Origin: CAVVNN01 sp963838035
GTDB taxonomy: Bacteria > Actinomycetota > Thermoleophilia > Solirubrobacterales > 70-9
Direction of reading: 5' to 3'
Assembly: GCA_963838035.1 (NCBI GenBank)
Contig: CAWIPM010000009.1
Span: forward strand, 62,001-126,000
DNA: 64,000 nucleotides
Made by a program: the position numbers and the translations under genes. How positions within the stretch are numbered: the first letter of the stretch is position 1; each line of letters starts with the position of its first letter. The notes below the pieces were generated by a model. That model worked only from the letters and a program-made list of their open reading frames with translations, did no database searches and was not told the origin of the DNA. Below are positions 8,174-16,789 of the stretch, one piece after another.

Positions 8174-9525
8174 GAGCCCTCGCCCGCCTTGCGGAACGGC
8201 AATACGTCAGCCTCCTCCACTTCGTCTTGCGGAGCCGGAGCCTCCGGATGCTCTCCGGTCAACGCCCCGTACAGCTCGACCTGCTCGGCGATCACGTTGC
8301 CGATGCGGCGGATGCCCTCGTGGATTTCCTCCTCGGTGACTCCGGAGAAGTTGAGCCGCATCGAGCTGCGGCCGCGCCCGTCGACGTAGGCGGCCTGGCC
8401 GGGGACGAAAGCGACGTCGTCGCGAAGCGCCTTCGCCAGCAGGTCGCCGGTGTCGATGTAGGAGGGCAGGGTCGCCCAGATGAAGAGCCCTCCCTCCGGC
8501 TCGGTCCAGGTCGCCTGCCGCGGGAAGTGCTCGAGCAGCGACCCGAGCATGACGTCGCGCCGGCCGCGGTAGATCTCGATCAGCTCGTCGATGTAGCCGC
8601 GCCACTGCCCTTCGGCGAAGTACTCGCGCACGAAGTACTGGGTCAGGGTCGAGGTGCAGAGGTCGGAGGCCTGCTTGCCGAGCACGACCTTCTCCATCAC
8701 CGGGGGCGGCGCGACCGCCCAGCCGAGGCGGATGCCGGGGGAGAGGATCTTGGAGAGGGTGCCGATGTAGATGACGTAGTCGCCGCCGTCGAGCTGGTAG
8801 AGGGGCGGCAGCCCATCCCCGCTGTAGCGAAGCAGCCCGTAGGGGTTGTCCTCGACGACGAGCATCTCGTGCAGCCGCGCCAGCTCGACCAGCCGCCGCC
8901 GGCGCTCGAAGGAGAGCGTCACCCCCGCGGGGTTCTGGAAGGTCGGCACCGAGTAGACGAATTTCGGCCGCCGCCCCTCGCCCGCAAGCCGCTCCAGCGC
9001 CTCCTCCAGCAGCTCGACCCGCATCCCGTCCGCGTCGCACTCGATCTGGATCACGTCCGCCTGGTAGCTGCAGAAGACCGGGACCGCGCCCGGGTAGGTG
9101 GGCGCCTCGCAGATCACGATGTCGCCCGGGTCCAGAAGCGTCTTGCAGACCAGGTCGATCGCCTGCTGGCCACCGGTTGTGACGATCACATCGGCGGGGT
9201 CGGGAAGCATTCCCTCGGCGGCCATCACCTCGACGATGCAGTCCTTGGTCTCCTCGAACCCCTCGGTCGGCCCGTACTGCAGCGCTTTCGCGGCGGACTC
9301 CTGGGCGATGCGAGTCATCTGAGCGGCGAAGCTCTGCGCCGGGAAGGTGGAGGTGTCGGGAAGCCCTCCGGCCAGGGAGATCACCTCGGGGCGGGCGGTG
9401 ATCGCCATCAGGTCCCGCATCGCCGAGGAGCGCATCACGCCGGTGCGCTCGGCGAAGAGGCCGGCATAGCGCTCCAGATCGCGGGTCCGGGTGTGGGCGC
9501 GGCGCCTGTGGGGCGGCTCGGGCAT
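8170..9525 (-). CDS. PLP-dependent aminotransferase, class I/II (LysN/MocR-type fold)
   Basis: A fold-type I aminotransferase of 451 residues. Visible motifs are AGGLPDTSTFPAQ near the N-terminus, TTGGQQAIDLVCKTLLDPGD, VVEDNPYGLLRY, and the PLP-lysine region GTLSKILSPGIRLGW. This pattern is typical of 2-aminoadipate/branched-chain aminotransferase-like enzymes; the substrate cannot be read from sequence. It is translationally coupled to ddl, so a link to amino-acid supply for the cell wall is possible. The first 25 residues are basic and poorly conserved, so the start could be downstream. Confidence 0.88.
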   Translation of the reverse strand: MPEPPHRRRAHTRTRDLERYAGLFAERTGVMRSSAMRDLMAITARPEVISLAGGLPDTSTFPAQSFAAQMTRIAQESAAKALQYGPTEGFEETKDCIVEVMAAEGMLPDPADVIVTTGGQQAIDLVCKTLLDPGDIVICEAPTYPGAVPVFCSYQADVIQIECDADGMRVELLEEALERLAGEGRRPKFVYSVPTFQNPAGVTLSFERRRRLVELARLHEMLVVEDNPYGLLRYSGDGLPPLYQLDGGDYVIYIGTLSKILSPGIRLGWAVAPPPVMEKVVLGKQASDLCTSTLTQYFVREYFAEGQWRGYIDELIEIYRGRRDVMLGSLLEHFPRQATWTEPEGGLFIWATLPSYIDTGDLLAKALRDDVAFVPGQAAYVDGRGRSSMRLNFSGVTEEEIHEGIRRIGNVIAEQVELYGALTGEHPEAPAPQDEVEEADVLPFRKAGEGS

Positions 9526-9568
9526 CCACTGAAGTGTGCCGAATCCGCGCCGAGAGCCCCCGGGGGGT

Positions 9569-9574
9569 TAGGTT
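9569..9574 (+). promoter_or_regulatory. -10 box of the small membrane protein gene
   Basis: TAGGTT followed by exactly 7 nt and an ATG. This is the geometry of an actinobacterial leaderless promoter. No clear -35 was found. Confidence 0.5.
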
Positions 9575-9581
9575 GTCGCAC

Positions 9582-9986
9582 ATGGATTCCCTCACCGTGC
9601 TGGGTATCGGCATCGCGATCGGGATGCTCGCCGGCGCCGCCGGCACCCACGGCTCCGCGCGCGGCAGGATGACGCTGCTCGCCGCCGTGATCGGTCTGGC
9701 GGTCGGTTTCCTGCTCGAAGGCCCGCTCGGCGCCGTCCTCACTCTGCTCGGCGCCGTCGTCGCCTGCCTCGTGATCAGCGATCTCGTCTCCGGCGCGGGC
9801 CGTCGTGAGGGCGGCCGCGGCAGCGCCCTCGGCTTCCTCGTCTCGCTCACGGCGCTGGTGGTCGTCGCGATCTCGCTCCTGATCCCGGTCGCTGTCCTTC
9901 TGGTACTGGCCGCGCTGATCTGGCTCGGCCTCGCCCGCCGCCGCCGTGCCCAGCGCAAACACGCAGGGCTGCGGGTCCTGCGCTAA
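9582..9986 (+). CDS. Small membrane protein of unknown function
   Basis: I do not recognise a named family. The 134-residue product has about four hydrophobic segments (starting LTVLGIGIAIGMLAG, then LLAAVIGLAVGFLLEG, VLTLLGAVVACLVIS, and a long one over VVVAISLLIPVAVLL) and a basic C-terminus (RRRRAQRKHAGLRVLR), so it is an integral membrane protein with a probable cytoplasmic tail. The ATG at 9582 is chosen over one at 9534 because it follows a TAGGTT box by 7 nt and starts directly with the first helix. Confidence 0.75.
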   Translation: MDSLTVLGIGIAIGMLAGAAGTHGSARGRMTLLAAVIGLAVGFLLEGPLGAVLTLLGAVVACLVISDLVSGAGRREGGRGSALGFLVSLTALVVVAISLLIPVAVLLVLAALIWLGLARRRRAQRKHAGLRVLR

Positions 9987-10011
9987 GCGGGTCGAGCATC
10001 ATTCAGGGGCG

Positions 10012-11544
10012 ATGCCCCCGAAGGCGCGTTCCGACAAGAAGCTCGTCCTCGCCTACGTCGACTCGATGCGCACCGACATGCTGGAACGCGCGGTGGCCGA
10101 CGGGCGCGCGCCGACCTTCGGGGCGCTGATCGAACGCGGCGTGCTCGTCCCCGATTGCGTCTCCAGCTTCCCGTCGGTGACCCCGGTGGCGTGCGCCGAG
10201 ATGGTCACCGGCGTGGGCGCCGAGCGCCACTGGATCAGCGGCATGAACTGGTATCACCGGCTCGAGTGCCGCTACGTCGAGTACGGCTCCTCGCTCGATG
10301 CGACCCGGGCCTTCGGCGTCTTCCGCACCCTCTACGACCTCGTCTACAACATGAACCTGGCCCACCTCAGCCCGGAGGTCGAGACGTTGTTCGAGCAGCT
10401 CGACGACGGCGGCGCGCGGACCGCCAGCACGCCGTTTCTGATCTACCGCGGACGGCATCGGCACCAGGTCTCCCTCGACGGCTTGCTGCGGCGGGCGGTC
10501 GACGCGACCAGTCTCAAGTTCCGTCACCACACCTGGGGGCCGGCGGAGCTCTTCTACGGCGACCTATACGCCAGCCGCGAGCTGCCCTGCAAGTCGACCT
10601 CGATCCCGGGCAGCCGTGACGGCTACTCGGCCTGCTGCTCGGCCGCGCTCGCCGAGGCCGACCTCTTCGACTTCCTCCTCTTCTCGCTGCCCGACAACGA
10701 CAACTACTCGCACCGCCACGGGCCCGAGGCGAGCGTCGAGTCGATCGCCAAGGCCGACCACTGTTTCGCGAAGCTGACCGACGCCGTGGGCGGCCTCGAT
10801 TCCTTCCTCGAGCAGCACGCGTTGATCCTTCTGGCAGACCACGCGCAGACCGCGGTCCACCGCGGCCTGCCTCTGGCAGAGCTGCTCGACCGGGAGTGGG
10901 CGGTGCTGCAGCCTTCGGAGGACCGGCCGGAGCGCGCACAGCTGGCGGTCAGCCCGTCCGGGCGCGCCGCGCAGGTCTACCTGCTTCCCGGCGAGGGAGA
11001 GCGCCCCGCGCCTGGCGCGGTGCGACGGGCTCTCGCCGAGATCGAAGGGGTCGAGCTGGTCTGCCGGCTGGAGAGCGCGAGCGGCGAGCCCCTCGACCGC
11101 AGCGAGCCCGGGATGCCGGCCGGGGGAGGGGAGGTGGCGGTGGTCGAGCGGGCGGGGGAGCTACTTCGCTTCCGTCCCGGCGGCGCGGTCGAGGACCTGC
11201 GCGGCGGGGTTTGGGAGGTGGAGGGGGAGCTGTCTGCCCTGAGGGCTTCGATCGAGGACGGCCGGCTGCGCAGCGAGGAGTTCCCGGACCCGCTGGCCCG
11301 CGTCTGGTCCGCCTTGACCGCGCCGCACGCAGGCGACTTCGTCGTCTCGCTGGCGCCCGGCTACGAGGCGGTCGATTGGGGCGGCGCCACCCACGTCCCC
11401 GGCGGCAGCCACGGCTCGCTCCGCGCCGGCGACTCGCTGGGGCCGCTGCTGTTGGTCGGCTGCGGCCCCGAGGATGCGGGCCGGCGGGAGCAGTGGGCGT
11501 TGCGCGACGTGGCACCGGTGGTCCGGGAGCATTTCGGACTATGA
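10012..11544 (+). CDS. Alkaline phosphatase superfamily phosphodiesterase/pyrophosphatase
   Basis: A 510-residue enzyme of the type I phosphodiesterase / nucleotide pyrophosphatase group. The N-terminal metal-binding region AYVDSMRTDML, the nucleophile region SFPSVTPVACAEMVTG, the central DNDNYSHRHG and the ADHAQTAVHRG motif make up a two-metal active site. No signal peptide or membrane helix is seen, so it is probably cytoplasmic; the substrate is unknown. ATG 10012 is preceded by the purine-rich AGGGGCG. The next gene is a membrane glycosyltransferase 66 nt downstream. Confidence 0.85.
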   Translation: MPPKARSDKKLVLAYVDSMRTDMLERAVADGRAPTFGALIERGVLVPDCVSSFPSVTPVACAEMVTGVGAERHWISGMNWYHRLECRYVEYGSSLDATRAFGVFRTLYDLVYNMNLAHLSPEVETLFEQLDDGGARTASTPFLIYRGRHRHQVSLDGLLRRAVDATSLKFRHHTWGPAELFYGDLYASRELPCKSTSIPGSRDGYSACCSAALAEADLFDFLLFSLPDNDNYSHRHGPEASVESIAKADHCFAKLTDAVGGLDSFLEQHALILLADHAQTAVHRGLPLAELLDREWAVLQPSEDRPERAQLAVSPSGRAAQVYLLPGEGERPAPGAVRRALAEIEGVELVCRLESASGEPLDRSEPGMPAGGGEVAVVERAGELLRFRPGGAVEDLRGGVWEVEGELSALRASIEDGRLRSEEFPDPLARVWSALTAPHAGDFVVSLAPGYEAVDWGGATHVPGGSHGSLRAGDSLGPLLLVGCGPEDAGRREQWALRDVAPVVREHFGL

Positions 11545-11610
11545 GCGCGGAGCGACCGAGCATGCACGCCCGCTTCATCGCGCCGGGAATGGAGCGAGAA
11601 CATTGGTGAA

Positions 11611-13008
11611 ATGACCGGAACCACCGTATGGCACGGGTACCAGGCGGCCTGGGAGATGGCGCGCGGCTACTCCGGCGCCTTCGGGCACAAGCTCAACGCT
11701 CCGTACGTCTTCCTGCCGATCTGCGCGATCTTCCTGATCGGGCTGGTCGATTGGCGCCGCCCCTGGCGGATCGCCAACCTCGACCTCCTCGTCCTGCTCG
11801 GCTTCGGCGTCTCCCACATCTGGTTCAACCGCGGCGAAATCGGCGTCTCGGTCCCCCTCCAGTACCCGCCACTCGCCTATCTGCTCGCCCGGGCGCTTTG
11901 GACCGGCCTTCGCGGCAGGGGGGAGGGTCTGCGCCCTGTCTGGCCGGCGGCCTGGCTGTTGATTGCAGCGCTGTTCCTGATGGGCTTCCGGGTCGGGCTC
12001 AACATGGCCGACTCCGGCGTGATCGACGTCGGCTACGCCGGCGAGGTCGGCGCCGACCGCATAGCCCATGGCGAACCGATCTACGCCAACTTCCCCAAGG
12101 ACGTCTCCCAGGGCGACACATACGGCCCGGTCACCTACTACGCCTATGTCCCCTTCGAGCGGATCTGGCCCTGGTCGGGCACCTGGAACGATCTCCCGGC
12201 CGCCCACGGCGCGGCCGTCTTCTTCGACCTGGCCACGTTTGCCCTGCTGATCTTCCTGGGAATGAGGATCCGCCCTGGCCCATCCGGCCGCCGGCTGGCC
12301 GCAACCCTGGCCTTCGGCTGGGCCGCCTACCCCTACACCGACTTCGCCCTGCAGTCGAACTCGAACGACACCCTGGTCGCGCTGCTGCTCGTCGCAACGC
12401 TGCTGCTCCTCGCCCGCCCGGCCGCCCGCGGCGCGGCGCTCGCCCTCGCCACCTGGGCGAAGTTCGCCCCGGCCGTCCTGGCGCCGATGCTCCTCACCTA
12501 CCGCTCCCCAGAGGCGGGACCTCATCCCCGCGGCAGGACCCGCGGCCCACTCGCTTTCGCGGCCGGCTTCATCCTGATCACGGTCCTGGCCCTGCTCTGG
12601 CCCGCGATCGACCCGGGCCTGCGCACCTTTTACGAGAGGACCGTCGGCTACCAGGCCGGCCGCGACTCCCCGTTCAGCATCTGGGGCCAGGTCCCAGGCC
12701 TGGAACCCCTGCGCATCGCGCTACTGGCCGCAACGGGAGCTCTGTCACTGCTCCTGGCCTTCCGTCCTCGTCACAAGACCCTGGTCCAGGTGGCTGCCCT
12801 GGGCGCTGCCCTCCTGATCGCCCTCCAACTGACCATGCACCACTGGTTCTACCTCTACATAGTCTGGTTCTACCCGCTGCTGCTGGTCGCGTTGGCCGGC
12901 ATCAAGAACGCCTCTATCGAGGCCGACAGCCCCTCGTCGTTGACGTCGACGACCGCGCCCATGACCCAGACGTCTTCGTCTGCCGTTTCGAACCTGACCG
13001 GCATCTGA
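11611..13008 (+). CDS. Integral membrane glycosyltransferase (GT87/PMT-like)
   Basis: A 465-residue polytopic membrane protein with around ten hydrophobic segments. A luminal-type loop carries GEPIYANFPKDVSQGDTYGPVTYY, the acidic/aromatic motif typical of polyprenyl-phosphate-dependent GT-C mannosyltransferases, and FALQSNSNDTLVALLL resembles the GT87/DUF2029 family. The last 46 or so codons are antisense to the conserved C-terminus of the convergent phosphodiesterase gene, a 139-nt overlap, and look non-native after LVALAGIKN. The donor and acceptor are not known. Confidence 0.8.
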   Translation: MTGTTVWHGYQAAWEMARGYSGAFGHKLNAPYVFLPICAIFLIGLVDWRRPWRIANLDLLVLLGFGVSHIWFNRGEIGVSVPLQYPPLAYLLARALWTGLRGRGEGLRPVWPAAWLLIAALFLMGFRVGLNMADSGVIDVGYAGEVGADRIAHGEPIYANFPKDVSQGDTYGPVTYYAYVPFERIWPWSGTWNDLPAAHGAAVFFDLATFALLIFLGMRIRPGPSGRRLAATLAFGWAAYPYTDFALQSNSNDTLVALLLVATLLLLARPAARGAALALATWAKFAPAVLAPMLLTYRSPEAGPHPRGRTRGPLAFAAGFILITVLALLWPAIDPGLRTFYERTVGYQAGRDSPFSIWGQVPGLEPLRIALLAATGALSLLLAFRPRHKTLVQVAALGAALLIALQLTMHHWFYLYIVWFYPLLLVALAGIKNASIEADSPSSLTSTTAPMTQTSSSAVSNLTGI

Positions 13009-13658
13009 GTGATGAACCGAGCAAGCGCCTGCTCCGGTTTCACCCCGAGCACGCTGGTTCGCGAACCGGTCATGCCCACGTCGGAGATGTACGCCGTTCC
13101 CTTGGGCAGGACCCGTGCGTCCGCCGTCGGCACGTGAGTGTGCGTGCCGAGGACCGCCGCCACCCGCCCGTCGAGGTGCCATCCCATCGCCACCTTCTCG
13201 CTGGTCATCTCCGCGTGGAAGTCGACAATGACCAGATCGGCCTCGATCCGCTCGAGGATGCTGTCGACCTCGTGGAAGGGGGAGCGGGCCACCTTCAGCC
13301 CCTCGGCGCCGCTCAGGTTGATCACCCCGACCCGCTTTCCTCCGACCTCGACCACGGTGTGGCCCCGCCCCGGGTTCGCGTGCGGGTAGTTGGCCGGCCG
13401 GATCACGCGGGGCTCCCGGTCGAGGAAATCGTAGGCCTCTCGGTGACGGTAGACATGGTTGCCGCTGGTGATCACGCCGGCCCCCGACTCGAACAGGTCA
13501 CGCGAGGTCTTCTCGGTGATCCCCATCCCCCCTGCAGAGTTCTCCCCGTTGACGACCACGAGGTCCGGGGAGTAGCGCTCCCGCAGCCCGGGCATCGCCT
13601 CGCGCAATCCCCGGCGCCCCGGACCGCCGACCACGTCGCCGATGAAGAGGATCTTCAC
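12870..13658 (-). CDS. YmdB/TIGR00282-family metallophosphoesterase
   Basis: A calcineurin-like phosphoesterase; Bacillus YmdB hydrolyses 2',3'-cyclic nucleotides and affects biofilm and motility decisions. The sequence starts VKILFIGDVVGGPGRRGL (metal-binding D), with VVNGENSAGGMGIT, ITSGNHVYRHRE, IVDFHAEMTSEK and GTHTHVPTADARVLP, all family hallmarks. The GTG at 13658 gives 262 residues, the normal length; an upstream ATG would add 19 non-conserved residues. A TAGGGT box 7 nt upstream supports this leaderless start. The 3' end overlaps the glycosyltransferase gene on the other strand. Confidence 0.92.
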   Translation of the reverse strand: MKILFIGDVVGGPGRRGLREAMPGLRERYSPDLVVVNGENSAGGMGITEKTSRDLFESGAGVITSGNHVYRHREAYDFLDREPRVIRPANYPHANPGRGHTVVEVGGKRVGVINLSGAEGLKVARSPFHEVDSILERIEADLVIVDFHAEMTSEKVAMGWHLDGRVAAVLGTHTHVPTADARVLPKGTAYISDVGMTGSRTSVLGVKPEQALARFITQMPVRFETADEDVWVMGAVVDVNDEGLSASIEAFLMPANATSSSG

Positions 13659-13665
13659 GAGCTGG

Positions 13666-13671
13666 ACCCTA
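13666..13671 (-). promoter_or_regulatory. -10 box of the YmdB-like gene
   Basis: On the minus strand TAGGGT is followed by 7 nt and the GTG start. The TAG of this box is also the stop codon of the upstream permease gene. The geometry fits leaderless initiation. Confidence 0.5.
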
Positions 13672-15048
13672 GACCGCGGCGAAGCGGCGCAGCGCAATGC
13701 GGGCGAGCAGGCCATAGGCGGCGATCAGCGCGAGCAGGTGCAGCAGGGCCCCGCCGATCCCCGGTCCGGCCGAGTCGAGGGCCGCGGTCATCGCCTGTAG
13801 CGCGGGCTTGAACGGGAAGAGCGCGGTGACCAGCTCGATCCCGCTGTAGAGGCCCGGGCCGACCGCGCCCGAGGGAACCAGGGAGAGGAAGGCGATCGGC
13901 AGCGTGACCATGAAGGCGAGCAGCGAGACCGCCCGGACCTCGCGAGCCGCCGCCCCGAGCGCCGCCCCGGCGGTCGCGAGCGCAGCGCCGCCGGCGAGGA
14001 TCGCCGCCAGCCAGAGCCCGACGCGACTCCAGTGCAGGGGCACGAAGATCTCCAGCCCGGCGAGCATCAGCAGGGTGACCGCCAGGCCGACGCCGATTCC
14101 GAGCGCGACCTTCTCGACGAGCAGAGCCGAGGGCGAGACGAGGCCGCGGGTGAGTCGGGAGAAGGCGTTCTCCTCTCGCTCCAGGGCGAGCGAGCCGGCG
14201 ACGAGGAGGACGGTGACGAAGGCCAGGGTGAAGGTCGCCGCGACGGCGATGGCGAAGGCTTCGAGCGGCGGGGTCGAGCCGTTGACGACCTGCTTGTCGA
14301 CTTCGATCGGTTGCGCGAGCCTGTCGATCAGCGGCGCTGCGACGTCGAGGTTTTCGCGCGCCAGGACCGCGAAGCGCGTGACCTGGTCGAGTGAGTTGCG
14401 CAGCGGCCCCGCCGGAAGCGCCGGGCGCAGCGCTTCGAGGATCTGGGCGCTGGCGCGCATGCCGAGGATCGGGAACGACTGGCCGATCGCGTGGAAGGTC
14501 CCGCCGTTGACGACGAGGTTGAGGTAGCGGCCGCCTTCGACCGCGATCCGTCGCGCGATCAGCAGGTTCGCCTGCGCCAGCAGCGAGCTGATCCGATCGT
14601 CGACCAGCTGCGCCTTGATCGGGTCCTCCTGGTTGACGATCACCTCGACCTTCGGCGTGGCGGGGCTCAACGTCGAGAGCGAGTTGATCCGGTCGACCAG
14701 GTCGGCGGGCAGGACCAGGCCCGCCAGCACGTCACCCGAGCGGACCTCGTCGATCGCTTCGCGCCGGCTCTTGACGCGGACGCACTCGACCCGCCGGCAG
14801 ATCCGGTCGCTGACCCCGAGCGCGGGGAGCTGCTGCCCGCCGACGGTGACCCGCGTCCCGCTCGGGATCTCATTGAGGAAGGCGACCCGCGGCTTCTCCG
14901 GCCCGCGCGATATCGCGAACCCGACCAGCACGGCGATCAGAACCGGGTAGACGACCAACAGCACGGCCTGCAGCGGCGAGCGCCGCAGGATCTGCAGGTC
15001 CTTGAGCAGCAGCCAGCGCACGGAGCGCAAGGAGCCGAGCGCGCGCAT
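13669..15048 (-). CDS. ABC-2 type exporter permease
   Basis: A 459-residue membrane component of an ABC exporter. The architecture is one N-terminal helix (QAVLLVVYPVLIAVLVGFAIS), a large extracytoplasmic domain of roughly 250 residues, then five or more helices with the EREENAFSRLTRGLVSP signature typical of ABC-2/YhgE-like permeases. The ATG at 15048 (MRALGSLRSVRWLLLKDLQ) was chosen because the ATPase gene ends 4 nt upstream; a longer start would overlap it by over 100 nt. Cargo is unknown. Confidence 0.87.
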   Translation of the reverse strand: MRALGSLRSVRWLLLKDLQILRRSPLQAVLLVVYPVLIAVLVGFAISRGPEKPRVAFLNEIPSGTRVTVGGQQLPALGVSDRICRRVECVRVKSRREAIDEVRSGDVLAGLVLPADLVDRINSLSTLSPATPKVEVIVNQEDPIKAQLVDDRISSLLAQANLLIARRIAVEGGRYLNLVVNGGTFHAIGQSFPILGMRASAQILEALRPALPAGPLRNSLDQVTRFAVLARENLDVAAPLIDRLAQPIEVDKQVVNGSTPPLEAFAIAVAATFTLAFVTVLLVAGSLALEREENAFSRLTRGLVSPSALLVEKVALGIGVGLAVTLLMLAGLEIFVPLHWSRVGLWLAAILAGGAALATAGAALGAAAREVRAVSLLAFMVTLPIAFLSLVPSGAVGPGLYSGIELVTALFPFKPALQAMTAALDSAGPGIGGALLHLLALIAAYGLLARIALRRFAAV

Positions 15049-15052
15049 CTGC

Positions 15053-15784
15053 TCAGTGCCCCCGGTGCTGGAGGTAGGCGACGAACGCGGTCTCGAAGTC
15101 GCTGTCGGCAGCCTCCGGAGCCTCCCGGCGGACCGCCTCCCGCAGCCCCTCGGCCGCGCCATCGAAAAGTGCCTCTCCGTCGGCGAGCACGAGCAGCCGC
15201 CTCCCGTAGCGCTCCGCCTCCTGGATGTCGTGGGTGGAGAAGATCACCGTCGTCCCTCGTCCCACCAACCCCGAGACGAACTCCCACAGCCGAGCTCGCT
15301 GGCGCGGATCGAGCCCGACGCTGGGCTCATCCAGCAGCAGCACAACGGGACGAGACAGCAACCCGATCGCGACGTTGATCCGTTGCTGGTTCCCACCTGA
15401 GAGCCGGGCCACGGTCTCTCCCCGCCGCTCCCCGAGGCCGCTCAGCTCGAGCATCTCCTCAGTCGAAGCCCGTGGGTCCTCACGCCCCTCTAGCCGGGCG
15501 AACAGCAGCAGGTTCTCCTCCACCGTCAGCCGCCGGTATAGCGACGCCTGCTGGGGCACCCATCCGACCTCTCCCTGGGGCAGGTGAACCTCCCCCTCAT
15601 CAGCCTTGGCGGTCCCGGCAAGAATCGATAGCAGCGTCGTCTTCCCGGCCCCGTTGGGCCCGATCACCGCCAGCAGCTCGCCGGCGCGGGCTTCGAGATC
15701 GACGCCGCGCAGGGCAGCTTGCCCCCCATAGCGCTTGGCCAGCCCTCGCGCCTGCAGCGCTGCCGTCTCGGTCCCCGAGGCCAT
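15053..15784 (-). CDS. ABC transporter ATP-binding protein
   Basis: The ATPase partner of the adjacent permease. Of 243 residues, Walker A GPNGAGKTTL lies near residue 40, then the Q-loop WVPQQASLYRRLTVEENL, the signature LSGGNQQRINVAIGLLSRP (LSGGN form), Walker B VVLLLDEPSVGLDP and the H-loop STHDIQEAERYG. The ATG at 15784 is divergent from hemB with 33 nt between. The two-gene unit resembles drug or lipid exporters; nothing in the sequence names the substrate. Confidence 0.92.
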   Translation of the reverse strand: MASGTETAALQARGLAKRYGGQAALRGVDLEARAGELLAVIGPNGAGKTTLLSILAGTAKADEGEVHLPQGEVGWVPQQASLYRRLTVEENLLLFARLEGREDPRASTEEMLELSGLGERRGETVARLSGGNQQRINVAIGLLSRPVVLLLDEPSVGLDPRQRARLWEFVSGLVGRGTTVIFSTHDIQEAERYGRRLLVLADGEALFDGAAEGLREAVRREAPEAADSDFETAFVAYLQHRGH

Positions 15785-15804
15785 CGCCGGAACGCTACCC
15801 GGCC

Positions 15805-15810
15805 TAGAAT
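15805..15810 (+). promoter_or_regulatory. -10 box of hemB
   Basis: TAGAAT followed by 7 nt and the hemB ATG. With only 33 nt between divergent starts, the promoter is very compact, and the mRNA is probably leaderless. Confidence 0.5.
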
Positions 15811-15817
15811 CGGCAGG

Positions 15818-16789
15818 ATGCCCTTCCCGGCCACCCGCCTGCGCCGCCTGCGCCGCACCGAGGCCCTGCGCGGGCTCGTGCGCGAGACCGAGCTGTCGCC
15901 GTCGCACCTGGTCCAGCCGCTCTTCGTCGTCGCCGGCAGCGACGGCCGCGAAGGGGTCGAGTCGATGCCGGGTGTCGAGCGCTTCTCGATCTCCGAACTC
16001 GTCGCCGAGGCCACCGAGGTCGCCGCGGCCGGCGTCGGGGCTGTCCTCCTCTTCGGCGTCCCCTCGATCAAAGACGAGTCGGGCTCGGGCGCCTACGACG
16101 ACGAGGGCATCGTGCAGATGGCGGTGCGGGCGCTGAAGGAGGCCCACCCCGACCTGGTCGTCATCACCGACGTCTGCCTCTGCGAGTACACCTCGCACGG
16201 CCACTGCGGCTTTGTGCGCGAGGGCGAGGTGGACAACGACGTCACGGTGGAGCTGCTCGCCAAGACGGCGATCTCCCACGCCGAGGCCGGCGCTGACGCG
16301 GTGGCGCCGAGCGACATGATGGACGGTCGGGTCGGCACGATCCGCTTCCAGCTCGACGAGGAGGGCCACTCCGGCGTGCCGATCATCGCCTACAGCGCAA
16401 AGTACGCCTCAGCCTTCTACGGCCCCTTCCGAGACGCGGCCGAGTCGTCGCCCGAGTTCGGCGACCGACTTGGCTACCAGATGGATCCCGCCAACGCCGC
16501 CGAAGCGGTTCGCGAGGCGCAGCTCGACCTCGATGAGGGGGCCGACATGGTGATGGTCAAGCCGGCCACTCCCTACCTCGACGTCGTCCGCCGGGTCAAG
16601 GAGGAGACCGCCGCCCCGCTCGCCGCCTACCATGTCTCCGGCGAGTACTCGATGCTGAAGGCGGCCGCGGCCAACGACTGGATCGACGAGCGCGCGGCGG
16701 TGGTGGAGACGCTGACCTCGATTCGCCGCGCCGGCGCCGACGTGATCGTCACCTACTACGCGAAGGAGGCCGCAGGGTGGCTTCAGTAG
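15818..16789 (+). CDS. hemB: Porphobilinogen synthase (delta-aminolevulinic acid dehydratase)
   Basis: Condenses two 5-aminolevulinate molecules to porphobilinogen in tetrapyrrole synthesis. The 323-residue product has the zinc-type site DVCLCEYTSHGHCGF with three cysteines, the lysine-bearing SAKYASAFYGPFR and the Schiff-base lysine region MVMVKPATPYLDVVR. The ATG at 15818 follows a TAGAAT box by 7 nt. The 3' end overlaps the next gene by 13 nt, so hemB and the siroheme-decarboxylase-like gene are coupled, with hemL downstream. Confidence 0.97.
   Translation: MPFPATRLRRLRRTEALRGLVRETELSPSHLVQPLFVVAGSDGREGVESMPGVERFSISELVAEATEVAAAGVGAVLLFGVPSIKDESGSGAYDDEGIVQMAVRALKEAHPDLVVITDVCLCEYTSHGHCGFVREGEVDNDVTVELLAKTAISHAEAGADAVAPSDMMDGRVGTIRFQLDEEGHSGVPIIAYSAKYASAFYGPFRDAAESSPEFGDRLGYQMDPANAAEAVREAQLDLDEGADMVMVKPATPYLDVVRRVKEETAAPLAAYHVSGEYSMLKAAAANDWIDERAAVVETLTSIRRAGADVIVTYYAKEAAGWLQ

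Noticed and set aside
8227..9672. Long plus-strand frame opposite the aminotransferase gene
   Set aside because: Antisense shadow of a well-conserved gene; no recognisable domain.
11541..11609. A 22-codon frame overlapping the end of the phosphodiesterase gene and ending just before the glycosyltransferase ATG
   Set aside because: Could act as a coupling peptide, but has no conserved feature and is too short to support.
11628..13811. A 727-codon open frame on the plus strand
   Set aside because: It overlaps the membrane glycosyltransferase in another frame and the YmdB-like gene in antisense; its composition is Arg/Pro-rich, a typical GC-rich shadow frame.
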